Counted from the stretch's first letter, positions 53,911-62,508 are shown. The stretch: DNA of 64,000 nt from Bog-756 sp963737625 (GCA_963737625.1 CAVTTK010000002.1:62001-126000), one strand, 5' to 3'. Translations and numbers: made by a program. The notes: generated by a model not told the origin, from the letters alone.

Positions 53911-55392
53911 ATGGCTGAAACCAGAACGACCAGGTCGAAGAACGCGTCCCGCGCTGGTTCTGTCATGCTCACCGTGGGACTGGTGGCAGCCGGCGTGATC
54001 GGAACCGGGGGGGCCACGGCGGTAGCAGCGCCGTCGTCGACGACGGCAGCCATCTTCAGCCGGGCCGCCACACTGGAGGGTCCCATCACGACGGGTCACG
54101 TGGTCGAGCCGCTCTCGGCCAATGCCCCCAATCTCGCCCCCAACGGCTACATCGAGCAGGAGTACTTCGCTTCGGGAACGGCGTCGGCGTTCACCGCGAC
54201 CACCATGCCCAGCAACGGGCGATGGACGATCACGCCGACGACGTCGGCTCCCTACGCCACGCGGATCCTGGTCCGTCGCCCGGCCAGCCCGTCCCACTTC
54301 AACGGGACGGTCGTCGTTGAATGGATGAATGTCTCGGCCGGCGAAGCGGCCCCCGACTGGGACTACCTGAATCCATCGCTCATGAGGGCCGGCTACGCCT
54401 ACGTGGGGGTATCGGCGCAGGAGCTGGGTGTCGACGGCGGCCACGCCATCCTGGGTCATCCGGGAGGGTCGTCGGGCGGTTTGGTCGGCGAGGAGCCGGC
54501 CCGCTACGCATCGCTCCATCATCCCGGCGATCAGTACGCCCTGGACATCTACGCCCAGATCGGCAAGGCCCTCTCGGCCCCGAGGCCGGCGGCGCTCGGA
54601 GGTCTCAAGCCCAGGCACATCATCGCCCTGGGTGAGTCGCAGTCGGCGTACTACCTGACCACCTTCGCCGACGCCATCCAGCCTCGGACCAACATCTTCG
54701 ACGGCATCTTCATCCACAGCCGGGGGGGCACCGGCGCCGCCCTAGAGGGGACGGCGATCACCAAGAGCAAGGGTCCGAAGAATCTGCGGATCCGCACGGA
54801 CCTCCGGGTACCGGTCTTCATGTTCGAGACGCAGACCGACCTCATAAAGCTCGGCTATGCACCAGCCCAACAGCCCAATACCAAGAGGATACGGACCTGG
54901 GAGGTGGCCGGAACGTCCCATGCCGATGCCTACGAGGTGGGTGCGGCTCTCAGCATCCTCGGGTGCACCACTCCCGTGAACAACGGTCCACAGCACAACG
55001 TCGTCCAGGCGGCGTTTGCCGCCTTCAACCGCTGGGTGGACCACGGGTCACCGCCGCCCAGCCCACCCCCGTTCCGGCTGGCCAGCACCAACCCGGCTGT
55101 CTTGGCCCTCGACGCACACGGGAACGTCATCGGTGGGGTGCGGACCCCGGCGGTCGATGTTCCGGTGTCGACGCTCAGCGGTGCCGCTCCCGCCGGCACC
55201 AGTGTCCTGTGCTCGTTGTTCGGGGAGTCGACCCCGTTCTCGCCGGCCGTGCTCTCGAACCTCTACCACAGCAAGGCCGGCTATCTGGCGGCCTACCAGG
55301 CCAGCCTCGACAAGTCCATCGCACAGGGGTACATCCTGCCTGCTGACCGGTCGGAGCTGTTGGCGCAGGCCCAGCAGGTGCAGATCCCCTGA
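53911..55392 (+). CDS. Secreted alpha/beta hydrolase-domain protein
   Basis: The 493-residue protein has a signal peptide (SVMLTVGLVAAGVIGTGGATAVAA). The mature part matches a family of extracellular alpha/beta hydrolases, with NGTVVVEWMNVSAG and the nucleophile motif ALGESQSAYY; AGTSHAD probably holds the catalytic His. The substrate is unknown. The start is preceded by a G-rich run. The microprotein gene follows after 56 nt. Confidence 0.82.
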   Translation: MAETRTTRSKNASRAGSVMLTVGLVAAGVIGTGGATAVAAPSSTTAAIFSRAATLEGPITTGHVVEPLSANAPNLAPNGYIEQEYFASGTASAFTATTMPSNGRWTITPTTSAPYATRILVRRPASPSHFNGTVVVEWMNVSAGEAAPDWDYLNPSLMRAGYAYVGVSAQELGVDGGHAILGHPGGSSGGLVGEEPARYASLHHPGDQYALDIYAQIGKALSAPRPAALGGLKPRHIIALGESQSAYYLTTFADAIQPRTNIFDGIFIHSRGGTGAALEGTAITKSKGPKNLRIRTDLRVPVFMFETQTDLIKLGYAPAQQPNTKRIRTWEVAGTSHADAYEVGAALSILGCTTPVNNGPQHNVVQAAFAAFNRWVDHGSPPPSPPPFRLASTNPAVLALDAHGNVIGGVRTPAVDVPVSTLSGAAPAGTSVLCSLFGESTPFSPAVLSNLYHSKAGYLAAYQASLDKSIAQGYILPADRSELLAQAQQVQIP

Positions 55393-55436
55393 TCGCCCGG
55401 TCTGCGGGGTCCCGCCCGCCGACGGCTGAATCTCAC

Positions 55437-55442
55437 TACGAT
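55437..55442 (+). promoter_or_regulatory. Leaderless -10 box TACGAT for the second microprotein
   Basis: TACGAT-N6-GTG; identical hexamer and spacing to mreB. Confidence 0.5.
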
Positions 55443-55448
55443 CGAGAC

Positions 55449-55616
55449 GTGCTCGCCTTACTCATGCTGGTGGTGGTCGGCATCGTCTGGGCCCGACGCC
55501 GATGGACGAGGCGTCGTGAGGTCAGTGAGAGTGCCGCTGCCGCCCACGCCGAGGCTGAAGCCGTGCTGCGTGAACAGGAGATCATCGAGGACCTCGAGGC
55601 CCGGTTCCGCCAGTAG
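55449..55616 (+). CDS. 55-residue single-pass membrane microprotein
   Basis: The frame encodes a hydrophobic helix (VLALLMLVVVGIVWA), an Arg-rich border (RRRWTRRREV) and an acidic amphipathic helix rich in Ala and Glu, ending EDLEARFRQ. It starts exactly 6 nt after TACGAT, which strongly supports a real gene. The helix and border resemble the microprotein at 52506-52643. Function unknown. Confidence 0.6.
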   Translation: MLALLMLVVVGIVWARRRWTRRREVSESAAAAHAEAEAVLREQEIIEDLEARFRQ

Positions 55617-55725
55617 GGCCGATCGCCAACCGACACGTTCGAGGATCCGGGCGAGGGCGGGGCCGGGGACGACGGGGATCCCCACGAATTGCCTCCGGCG
55701 ACCATCGGTGGAGCACACTGTGGCC

Positions 55726-56253
55726 ATGGACTCCCACCCCGCGGGTGACGCCGCGCCACCGTTGGTGCTCACGCTGTGCACCGGTAATGCCGCCCGATCG
55801 GTGATGTCCGGAGCGATGCTGGCCTCAGCGGCGATCCGGGTCGAGACGGCCGGGACGCACGTCGTGGAGGGTCAACCCATGAGCCGACGGACGCGGGACG
55901 CCCTGGCGGTCGTGGGGTTCGCCGCCGACGGTCATCGCAGCCACCAACTCACGGACCGGGACGTGGCCCAGGCCGATCTCATCGTGGCCATGGCCGGCGA
56001 GCACGTGGCGTTCATCCGTCGCCGCTACCCCGAGGCGGCGGCCAAGACAGCGTCGATCAAGCGGCTGGTCCGCGATCTGCCTCCGGGTCCGCCGCCTCTC
56101 GCGGGCCGGGTGAGGGCGCTGGACCTGGCCGACGTGCCCGTCGAACCGTGGGAGGACGTCGAGGACCCGGCCGGGGGAGAGGACGACGCCTATGTTTCCT
56201 GTGCCAAGGAGCTGGCCGACCTCTGCGCTGCTCTGCTCCCTCGACTCGGCTGA
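55726..56253 (+). CDS. Low-molecular-weight phosphotyrosine phosphatase-like protein
   Basis: The 175-residue protein has the LMW-PTP active-site loop C-x5-R-S (LCTGNAARSVM) near the N-terminus and a candidate acid region DPAGGEDD near the C-terminus. It may dephosphorylate proteins or reduce arsenate; the loop sequence CTGNAARS is closer to LMW phosphatases. CACACT, 6 nt before the ATG, resembles the leaderless -10 seen elsewhere. Confidence 0.83.
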   Translation: MDSHPAGDAAPPLVLTLCTGNAARSVMSGAMLASAAIRVETAGTHVVEGQPMSRRTRDALAVVGFAADGHRSHQLTDRDVAQADLIVAMAGEHVAFIRRRYPEAAAKTASIKRLVRDLPPGPPPLAGRVRALDLADVPVEPWEDVEDPAGGEDDAYVSCAKELADLCAALLPRLG

Positions 56254-56285
56254 ACGACACCGGGTCCTCGAGGCGTGCCCCTGAA

Positions 56286-56777
56286 CTACCTGTGGGAGAG
56301 CTGGGGGTGGCGGAGCGAGATGTCCGAGCACGCGGCGCAGACCTCGTCGGGGATGACGCCGGCCCTCATGAGGTAGCTGAAGGCGATACAACCGAGGCAG
56401 ATCCCGAAGACCGACTCGAGCGTGGCCGCGCACGCCAGCAGGCCCACCACGACCCAGGTGGCCGTGGTCAGTCCAAAGCCGAACCACAAGATGAGCGCCG
56501 TCGTGGAGAAGGCCACGCCGATGGCCTGGGCGAACCGTTTGGGCGGGCCGGCCACGGGCTTGGGGCCCCACGGAAGCCGGGGAGCGATCACCCGGGTGGC
56601 CAGTTGGCCCAGCGGACTGAAGGTCGGTCCGGAGAGCACCCGGGCCCAGAATCCGTAGGCCAGGGGGATCAGGATCCACGGATCTTGGAAGGCTATGGCG
56701 GCCACGGCCATGACGACGACCCCGGCGGCCACCGTGCGGGCCGCATACTCATTCACCGGGTTAGGAAAGCTGAACAC
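56286..56777 (-). CDS. DUF4395 membrane protein
   Basis: The 163-residue protein has four transmembrane segments, the FPNPVNEYAAR start and the ESVFGICLGC motif with paired cysteines typical of DUF4395. Some family members accompany thioredoxin or sulfur-transfer genes. GTG 56777 is chosen because TAAACT lies 6 nt upstream; an ATG two codons earlier sits directly against that -10 and is unlikely to be used. Confidence 0.85.
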   Translation of the reverse strand: MFSFPNPVNEYAARTVAAGVVVMAVAAIAFQDPWILIPLAYGFWARVLSGPTFSPLGQLATRVIAPRLPWGPKPVAGPPKRFAQAIGVAFSTTALILWFGFGLTTATWVVVGLLACAATLESVFGICLGCIAFSYLMRAGVIPDEVCAACSDISLRHPQLSHR

Positions 56778-56783
56778 CCACAT

Positions 56784-56789
56784 AGTTTA
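56784..56789 (-). promoter_or_regulatory. Leaderless -10 box TAAACT for the DUF4395 gene
   Basis: TAAACT-N6-GTG on the minus strand; this spacing argues for the GTG over the ATG at 56783. Confidence 0.5.
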
Positions 56790-56857
56790 CCGGATCGATC
56801 GGGTTTCCGCTCCGAACGTCCCCGGGCATGGCCGCCGATGCGCCGTCCGACCCGGGA

Positions 56858-57637
56858 TCAGGCGGCGGTCACGGCCCCCTGCAGCAGGTGGAGGCCGTCG
56901 AGGCCCGGAAGACGGTCCACGCGGCGGTCGATCCGATCAGCCATGGCCTGGCCGTCCCGGTCACCGAACAGGTATGTGCGGAGGAAGTCGACCTCCTGAT
57001 CGGGGACCACCCCGGTGCCCACCGGGGCCCAGAAGCGCCGAAGCGCCCACCGGGTGACCTTCTGGGCCGCCCGGCTGTCGCCCAGTCGCGACTTGGCCTG
57101 GCTGGCATAGAAGTCGATGTGACGGCCCTCCTGTTTCATGATGCGCCGCAGCATCTCGGAGAGCACGGGGTGGTCGGCCAGCTTGGCCAGGCGGGCGTAG
57201 GCCGCCTGGGTGGTCCATTCGTTGACCGCTCCCCACGTCATGTGGACCGCGGTCAGGTGGGGCGTGAGAGCTGACGCCAACTGGAAGCTGAGGGGCTTCC
57301 ACTTGTCGCTCCTCGGCAGCTTGTTGCGCAGCGCGGCGATGCGCCCGGTCCCGGCCAGTTCGTCGTGGGCGGCGAGTATCCGGGCGATGGCCTCACCGTG
57401 CCAGAACTCCTCGTAGTTCCACAGGGTGAGAAACGTAGTGACCTCGGGATCACGGTGGGCCCGGGTCACCAGGACGTCTCGGAGATAGCAGACCGTGTGG
57501 TTCTCCACGTCGTGCATGTAGCGCAGGCAACGCAGGGCCTCGGGGCTGAGCGGCTGGTCGCGGAACGAGTCGAACTCGATGTCCGCGAGGTCGAGCTTCT
57601 CCGAGTGATTCCGGTAGGTGGCGATGTCGAACGTCAT
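56858..57637 (-). CDS. Diiron ferritin-like/desaturase-like protein
   Basis: The 259-residue helical protein carries repeated Glu/His ligands of a four-helix diiron bundle: DVENHTVCYL, NYEEFWHGEAIAR (ExxH), GAVNEWTTQAAY and KQEGRHIDFYA (ExxH). This pattern is shared by acyl-ACP desaturase-like and related diiron oxygenases. The substrate is unknown. ATG 57637 sits 7 nt after a SigK-type -10 (ACGAAT), tying the gene to the sigma island. It has no signal peptide. Confidence 0.8.
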   Translation of the reverse strand: MTFDIATYRNHSEKLDLADIEFDSFRDQPLSPEALRCLRYMHDVENHTVCYLRDVLVTRAHRDPEVTTFLTLWNYEEFWHGEAIARILAAHDELAGTGRIAALRNKLPRSDKWKPLSFQLASALTPHLTAVHMTWGAVNEWTTQAAYARLAKLADHPVLSEMLRRIMKQEGRHIDFYASQAKSRLGDSRAAQKVTRWALRRFWAPVGTGVVPDQEVDFLRTYLFGDRDGQAMADRIDRRVDRLPGLDGLHLLQGAVTAA

Positions 57638-57644
57638 GTCGTGT

Positions 57645-57671
57645 ATTCGTTGCCGGCCCGGGCCGGGATGA
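57645..57671 (-). promoter_or_regulatory. SigK-type promoter of the diiron gene
   Basis: Minus strand TCATCC-N15-ACGAAT, then 7 nt to the ATG. It matches the sigK promoter in the -35 fully and in five of six -10 bases. Confidence 0.6.
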
Positions 57672-57833
57672 CGTTCGTTCGCCGTGGCCGGATCTCGGCT
57701 CCGGGCGGCAGCGATGTGCCGGGAGCGGGGCACCCACGAGGCAGTCCAGGCGGCCACGCGACGAACGCCGGCTCCGATGAGCCGGCGTTCGTCGGCCTCC
57801 CCCCGAGGGGGAAGCGGCGCGGATGACGGGTGC

Positions 57834-58622
57834 TCAGCCGGTGTAGTCCGTGAGGGGCCTGGCACTCCTCGTCGGACTGAAGGCGTTGGGCACCGGATAC
57901 TTGCCCAGCACGAAGTTGAGGATGGCGGCGTGCTGCATCTCCACGGGCTGGATGCTGGCAGCCACCTGCACCGAGGACGTGGCCTTCACCGCACTGATGG
58001 CCGACTGGTAGGTCGCCGCGGCCACATCTTCCAGCTGGAGGGCCAGCTTGGCCGCACCGGCCACGTCCGTGACCTTCTTGAAGTCGGCCACGATCACCGG
58101 CGTGAGCACCGGGTCGGTGGTGGTCACCGCCGAGTGGCCGGCGGCCACGATGGCCGAGTTCCAGGCCTGGGCATGCTGGGTGTGTTGCGCCTTGACCGTG
58201 GTCACGAAGTTGGCCACGGCCGGCGGAACCGTACCCAGCGTTCCCGCCGTGGCCGCGGTGAGCACGTCACCGTATGCCGCTACCGCCAGGTTCTCGAGGC
58301 TGGCGGCCAGGGCGGCCACGGCAAGGTCCCCGGTGAGCTTGGCGGACGTGGACGACCCCGACCCTGATCCCGACGCCCTGGTGGTGGTCGGGCTCGAGGA
58401 GCCCGACGAGCAGGCGGCGAGCAGAGCGCCGCCGGCGACGGCACCGGCCCCGATGAGGAAGCCTCGGCGGCTGCTACGAGCTTTCTCCGTCCAGTCGTGG
58501 ATGGCCGCATTCATGGCCGGCATGCCCACATCGTGGTGGATCTGCTCGAGGTCATTGGTCATCACGGTGAGCTCGTGCTCGGATACGGCCATCACGTCGG
58601 TGGTTCGGTTGCGACGCCTCAT
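57834..58622 (-). CDS. Tat-exported ferritin-like lipoprotein
   Basis: The 262-residue protein has a twin-arginine signal (SSRRGFLIGAGAVAGGALLAAC) whose end is a lipobox, so it is probably folded before export and then lipidated. A Ser/Gly/Thr linker leads to a ferritin-like four-helix domain with Glu and His-rich helices (AALAASLENLAVAAY; TTVKAQHTQHAQAW; ALQLEDVAAATY; IQPVEMQHAAIL). It may bind iron outside the membrane. It starts within the stop of the related upstream gene (ATGA). Confidence 0.85.
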   Translation of the reverse strand: MRRRNRTTDVMAVSEHELTVMTNDLEQIHHDVGMPAMNAAIHDWTEKARSSRRGFLIGAGAVAGGALLAACSSGSSSPTTTRASGSGSGSSTSAKLTGDLAVAALAASLENLAVAAYGDVLTAATAGTLGTVPPAVANFVTTVKAQHTQHAQAWNSAIVAAGHSAVTTTDPVLTPVIVADFKKVTDVAGAAKLALQLEDVAAATYQSAISAVKATSSVQVAASIQPVEMQHAAILNFVLGKYPVPNAFSPTRSARPLTDYTG

Positions 58623-59512
58623 GAGAGTGCTCCTTCTGTGGCCGGGCGGGCCTGGTCGGTGGGGAAGAACGCCTGCGGGAAGCCGACGGATCCAGCCGCC
58701 GCGGGCAGGTTGGCCACGTTGCCGGGGGCCAAGGTGATGAGCTGTGGGGCGTTGGCGTTGAGCAGTGCCTGCACGGCAAGGAGCACTGAGGCGTGCTGGG
58801 CTTCGACCCCCATGATCGATGCCGTGACCTTCTTGGCGTTGGCGTCGGACAGAGCAGCCACATCGGCCACGTAGGTCTCGGCCGCGCCCTGTTCCAACTC
58901 GAGGGCCAGGGCCACCACGGGACCGGGTGCCGTCAGGCTGGGAACGGCCTTCTGCACCACCTGGGCGAGGGCCGGATCCGGACTGGTCTGGGCCTTGCCT
59001 CCGAGCCCGGTGATGGCGGCGTTGAAAGCGGCGAGGTGCTGCGTGTGCTGCTGCATGGTGGTGGTGGCGAACGCCTTGACCACCGGGTTGGCCGCCGAAC
59101 CACCGATGAACGGAAGGGTCAGGGCGGTCTTGTAGGTGGCCACGGCCAGCACCTCGATCGACGAGGCCGTCTGGAGGATCTGCACGTCAGTGGCCGTGGC
59201 GGCGAATGCCGGAGAGGCGAACAGGGCCTCGAGCGCACCGGCGATGCCGGCTGCGGCGAGGAGCCCTCCCCCGAAGGCGGCGCCGGTCATGAGTGTGGCT
59301 CGGCGAGCGGCGACGTCGCGGGACTCGTCGGGATCGACCAGTCCGTGGGACCGTGCCTCCCGGCCGGTCTCGACCATCTCGTCCAGGGACATCGAGGTGG
59401 TCGCCATGGCGTCCCGGTGGATGTCCTGGCTCTCCTCGATGAGCATCCCCATGGCGTGGGGATCGACATCGACCGGACGCTCATCGGGGCCCTGCTTCAG
59501 CCTGCCTCTCAT
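58619..59512 (-). CDS. Exported ferritin-like domain protein
   Basis: This 297-residue paralogue has a hydrophobic export segment (AARRATLMTGAAFGGGLLAAAG, with Arg-Arg) about 70 residues in, and a ferritin-like domain (TASSIEVLAVATYKTAL; TTTMQQHTQHLAAF; ALELEQGAAETYV; SIMGVEAQHASVLLAV). The His/Glu pattern parallels the downstream gene. AGGAGG lies 7 nt before the ATG. The operon has a weak SigK-type promoter at 59557-59583. Confidence 0.85.
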   Translation of the reverse strand: MRGRLKQGPDERPVDVDPHAMGMLIEESQDIHRDAMATTSMSLDEMVETGREARSHGLVDPDESRDVAARRATLMTGAAFGGGLLAAAGIAGALEALFASPAFAATATDVQILQTASSIEVLAVATYKTALTLPFIGGSAANPVVKAFATTTMQQHTQHLAAFNAAITGLGGKAQTSPDPALAQVVQKAVPSLTAPGPVVALALELEQGAAETYVADVAALSDANAKKVTASIMGVEAQHASVLLAVQALLNANAPQLITLAPGNVANLPAAAGSVGFPQAFFPTDQARPATEGALS

Positions 59513-59556
59513 GATGTTTCCTCCTATGGATTCTGTTGGGTGGGTGGAGCTGTGTA

Positions 59557-59583
59557 GAACGGTGGGCTGCGTAGAGGTGATGC
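59557..59583 (-). promoter_or_regulatory. Weak SigK-type promoter of the ferritin-like operon
   Basis: Minus strand GCATCA-N15-CCGTTC, with a 44-nt leader before the ATG. Only the CATC and CCG cores match, so this is the weakest member. Confidence 0.35.
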
Positions 59584-59670
59584 CGCGTCCCAGTGAACGG
59601 CGGGTGTGGCCGGCGGGCCCCGCTGAGGTGCGGGGGGTCGCCGTCGCGAGCCCCGATGGATCGGGCCCGC

Positions 59671-60120
59671 TCAGCCCGAGACCACGAGTGTCCCGGTCAT
59701 GTACTGATGGATCGAGCAGATGTAGGGGTAACTTCCCGGGGTCTTCGGGGCGGTGAAGGACTTGGATTGCCCGGAGCCGATGTCGCCGGTGTCGAACCCG
59801 CCCTTGGCCGACGAGATGGTGTGGGTCACCCCGTCCATGTTGGTGACGGTCACCGTCGCCCCCGGGGCCACGGTGACCGTGCTCGGGGCGAAGGCGAAGT
59901 TCTTGATGGTGATGGCGTCGGCGCCGGTCGCCGCTCCCGACGCCGTACTGGTAGTCGACGGTGCGTTCGTGGTGGACGTCGAGCTCCCGGAGCTGGAGCA
60001 CGCGGCGAGGAGGAGGGCCGCCCCGAACAGGGTGACCACGATCAGGTGGCGGGCCCGGCGTGAGCTCGTTTTGACAGGACTTGGGGTGCTTGGCATCTGG
60101 TGCGGTGCGGGTCGGGTCAT
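59671..60120 (-). CDS. Cupredoxin lipoprotein
   Basis: The 149-residue protein has a lipoprotein signal (LIVVTLFGAALLLAACSSSG), a Ser/Thr linker, and a plastocyanin-like domain with a type-1 copper site: His100 (GVTHTI), Cys135, His138 and Met141 (YICSIHQYM). It should carry electrons or copper at the outer face of the membrane. ATG 60120 is chosen because it lies 8 nt after the SigK-type -10 CCGAAC; the frame remains open upstream. Confidence 0.88.
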   Translation of the reverse strand: MTRPAPHQMPSTPSPVKTSSRRARHLIVVTLFGAALLLAACSSSGSSTSTTNAPSTTSTASGAATGADAITIKNFAFAPSTVTVAPGATVTVTNMDGVTHTISSAKGGFDTGDIGSGQSKSFTAPKTPGSYPYICSIHQYMTGTLVVSG

Positions 60121-60128
60121 CACCCTGC

Positions 60129-60155
60129 GTTCGGTGCCGTCGGGGAATCGGATGC
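60129..60155 (-). promoter_or_regulatory. SigK-type promoter of the cupredoxin gene
   Basis: Minus strand GCATCC-N15-CCGAAC, then 8 nt to the ATG. Confidence 0.6.
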
Positions 60156-60230
60156 GTTGCCCGCGGCCCGAGGCGCGTCCTCTCGTGAGATCGTCCCTGT
60201 TCACGTGGCCGGAATGTCCGCGGAACTTCT

Positions 60231-60258
60231 TCATCCGCCACCGGGGCCCGCTCCGAAT
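60231..60258 (+). promoter_or_regulatory. SigK-type promoter of the sigma-factor gene
   Basis: TCATCC-N16-CCGAAT, then 8 nt to the GTG. As I recall, Mycobacterium tuberculosis SigK promoters have CCATCC and CCGAAT, so this copy suggests autoregulation. Confidence 0.65.
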
Positions 60259-60266
60259 ACAGTGCT

Positions 60267-60851
60267 GTGATCGTCGATGTCGAACAGGCCAGTGACGCCA
60301 ACCTGGTGGTTGCCGTGGGTCGGTGGCACGAGAGGGCCCTGGCCGAGGTGTACCGACGGCACGGAGGAGCGGTGCACGCCCTGGCCCGACGGATCCTCCG
60401 CAGCGACCCTCCGGCGGAGGAGATCACCCAGGAGGTCTTCTTGGACCTCTGGAACCACCCGGAGAAGTTCGACGCCCAGCGCGGGACGCTCCGGTCCTTC
60501 CTTCTGGCCCGGACCCACGGGAAGTCGGTGGACTACGTGCGCTCCGAGATGGCCCGCCGGAAGCGGGAGGAGAAGACCTCGCGCGAGACGGCCACGGCGG
60601 GCTACGACATCGATCGAGAAGTGTGGGACATGGCCGTGGCCGGGCAGGTCCAAGAGGCGCTGGGCGCGCTGCCCGACGAGCTCCGCCAACCCATCGAACT
60701 GGCGTACTTCGGTGGCCATACCTACCGGGAGGTGGCCCGGATGCTCGGTGAGCCGGAAGGCACCGTGAAGAGTCGTATCCGCTCGGGCCTGGGCCGGCTC
60801 CGCATCAACCTGGCCGAGCGTGGGGTGCAGCCGGCGGGGGCAGAGCAATGA
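60267..60851 (+). CDS. sigK: ECF sigma factor, SigK-like
   Basis: The 194-residue protein has sigma region 2 (DPPAEEITQEVFLDLWNHPE) and region 4 (LPDELRQPIELAYFGGHTYR, EVARMLGEPEGTVKSRIRSG). It lacks regions 1 and 3, as expected for an ECF sigma. The partner anti-sigma gene overlaps by 4 nt (ATGA). The SigK assignment rests on the RskA-type partner and on the SigK-like promoter placed 8 nt before its own GTG. It is divergent from the cupredoxin gene. Confidence 0.88.
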   Translation: MIVDVEQASDANLVVAVGRWHERALAEVYRRHGGAVHALARRILRSDPPAEEITQEVFLDLWNHPEKFDAQRGTLRSFLLARTHGKSVDYVRSEMARRKREEKTSRETATAGYDIDREVWDMAVAGQVQEALGALPDELRQPIELAYFGGHTYREVARMLGEPEGTVKSRIRSGLGRLRINLAERGVQPAGAEQ

Positions 60852-61711
60852 GCGAGAATCTTTCCGTGCCCGAACACCGCGAGATCCAGGAGTTGCTGGG
60901 CGTCTACGCCCTGGATGCCGTGGATCCGGAGACGGCAGCCATGGTCGAGCGTCACCTGGCCGAGTGTGTGAAGTGCTCCATCGAGGTGTCCCACCACCAC
61001 GAAGTGGCCGGACTGCTGGCCAACTCCGGCGGGGAGTCGCCCGCCGGATTGTGGGACGGGATCGCCACCCAGATCGACGGCTCGGTCCCGCCGTCCTGGG
61101 AACGACTGGCTGCTCGCCTCGAGCCGGCCGACGGTCGGTCGGACCGGATGCTCCCTCCCGCCGGCGACCAGACCGGCACCGGCGCCCCGGCCCAGACGGA
61201 TGCCACCGTGGCGGCGATCACGAGCGGGCGACGCAATCGGTGGATGCTGCGCGGCGTATCCCTGGTCGCCGCGGCTGCGGCAGTCATCGCACTGGTGCTC
61301 GGCGCCCAGGTCCACCACCTCAACAATCAGGTGAGCGCCATTCAGGCCCGTCCGCTGTTGTCAGCGGCCGAACAGTCGGCTCTGCAGCAACCTTCCACCA
61401 AGCAGGTGCAGTTGACCTCCACATCGACCGGGTCGCCGGGCAAGGCCACCGTGGTGCTCACCGCCTCGGGCACCGGCTTCGTCGAGGTCGATCGGCTCCG
61501 CACGCTGCCCTCGGACAAGACCTACCAGCTGTGGGGCGTCATCGGTGGCAAGACCATCTCACTCGGCTTGCTCGGGCCTGAACCCTCCGTAGTTCCGTTC
61601 AGTGTGGCCGGTGACGGTTCGGTGCAGGCGTTCGCCATCACGGCGGAGCACGCCGGTGGCGTGGTCCAGAGTGCCAATCAACCGGTGGTGGCCGGCGAGG
61701 TCACAGCCTGA
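60848..61711 (+). CDS. rskA: RskA-type anti-sigma factor
   Basis: The 287-residue membrane protein has an N-terminal zinc anti-sigma motif HxxxCxxC (His36, Cys40, Cys43), one transmembrane helix (about 131-155, SLVAAAAAVIALVLGA), and an extracytoplasmic RskA domain (VEVDRLRTLPSDKTYQLWGV and VVPFSVAGDGS). It should hold SigK inactive until proteolysis releases it. It is translationally coupled to the sigma gene. Confidence 0.88.
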   Translation: MSENLSVPEHREIQELLGVYALDAVDPETAAMVERHLAECVKCSIEVSHHHEVAGLLANSGGESPAGLWDGIATQIDGSVPPSWERLAARLEPADGRSDRMLPPAGDQTGTGAPAQTDATVAAITSGRRNRWMLRGVSLVAAAAAVIALVLGAQVHHLNNQVSAIQARPLLSAAEQSALQQPSTKQVQLTSTSTGSPGKATVVLTASGTGFVEVDRLRTLPSDKTYQLWGVIGGKTISLGLLGPEPSVVPFSVAGDGSVQAFAITAEHAGGVVQSANQPVVAGEVTA

Positions 61712-61749
61712 CCGGAAGGCAGGGGCGCCCAATCGGCGGGTGGATCTGC

Positions 61750-62436
61750 TCAGATCCGGTGGACCTGGCGCAGCCCGGCCCAGGCGAAGTCGGCCAGGCG
61801 GGTGGCCAGGCGCTGTGCTTCCGCATCACGTTCGTCCTCGCCGCCCCCCGGTGGGTCCGGCTCGTCCCGCCGGGCATCCAGCCAGTGTCGACTGGCGCCC
61901 TCGGCCATGCCCACCACGGCGTGGGCCAGGAGCAGCCGGTGCTCGGGGTCGAGTCCGGCATCGATCAGTGAGTCGATGGCCCGGGCCAGCGTCTCCTCCA
62001 CCCGCCGCAGGGACTCTCCCAACTCGGTATCGTCCGGCGCGTCGCGACCGTAGAGGAGGCGGAACGCTTCCTCGTTGCTCAGCATGAGCTCGAAGTAGGC
62101 CGCGAACCCCTGCTCGACCTGCTGACGGGGCCCCTGGGCATTGGCCGTCGCCTTGACAATGCGGGTGACCAGCTCACGCGAGAACACGTCCATCAGTTCG
62201 AGATACAGGGCTCGTTTGGACTCGAAGTGCTGATACACCAGAGGTTTGGTGACCCCCGCCGCCTCGGCGATGTCGTCCATGGTGGCTGCCGCGTACCCGT
62301 GTTTGGCGAAGAGGGAGAGAGCCACGTCGAACAACTGCCGGCGTCGGGCGTCAGCCGTCAAGCGGCGACCGCCCGTGGCCGCCGGGCGACCCCCGTTGTC
62401 GCCCGCGTCGGGCTCCGGACTCAACATGCTGGGCAT
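61750..62436 (-). CDS. TetR-family transcriptional regulator
   Basis: The 228-residue protein has a TetR helix-turn-helix (ATMDDIAEAAGVTKPLVYQHFESK) and a C-terminal ligand domain. The first 30 residues are Pro/Gly-rich. ATG 62436 is chosen because TACGCT lies 7 nt upstream. It stands between the anti-sigma gene, on which it converges, and the glycosyltransferase; its target is not evident. Confidence 0.87.
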   Translation of the reverse strand: MPSMLSPEPDAGDNGGRPAATGGRRLTADARRRQLFDVALSLFAKHGYAAATMDDIAEAAGVTKPLVYQHFESKRALYLELMDVFSRELVTRIVKATANAQGPRQQVEQGFAAYFELMLSNEEAFRLLYGRDAPDDTELGESLRRVEETLARAIDSLIDAGLDPEHRLLLAHAVVGMAEGASRHWLDARRDEPDPPGGGEDERDAEAQRLATRLADFAWAGLRQVHRI

Positions 62437-62443
62437 GGCCGCC

Positions 62444-62449
62444 AGCGTA
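62444..62449 (-). promoter_or_regulatory. Leaderless -10 box TACGCT for the TetR gene
   Basis: TACGCT-N7-ATG on the minus strand. Confidence 0.45.
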
Positions 62450-62508
62450 GTTCGGGGGGCTGAGGTGGGCATCGGGCCGGTCGAACCGGGGTGAAGGCGC
62501 CGGCAGGG

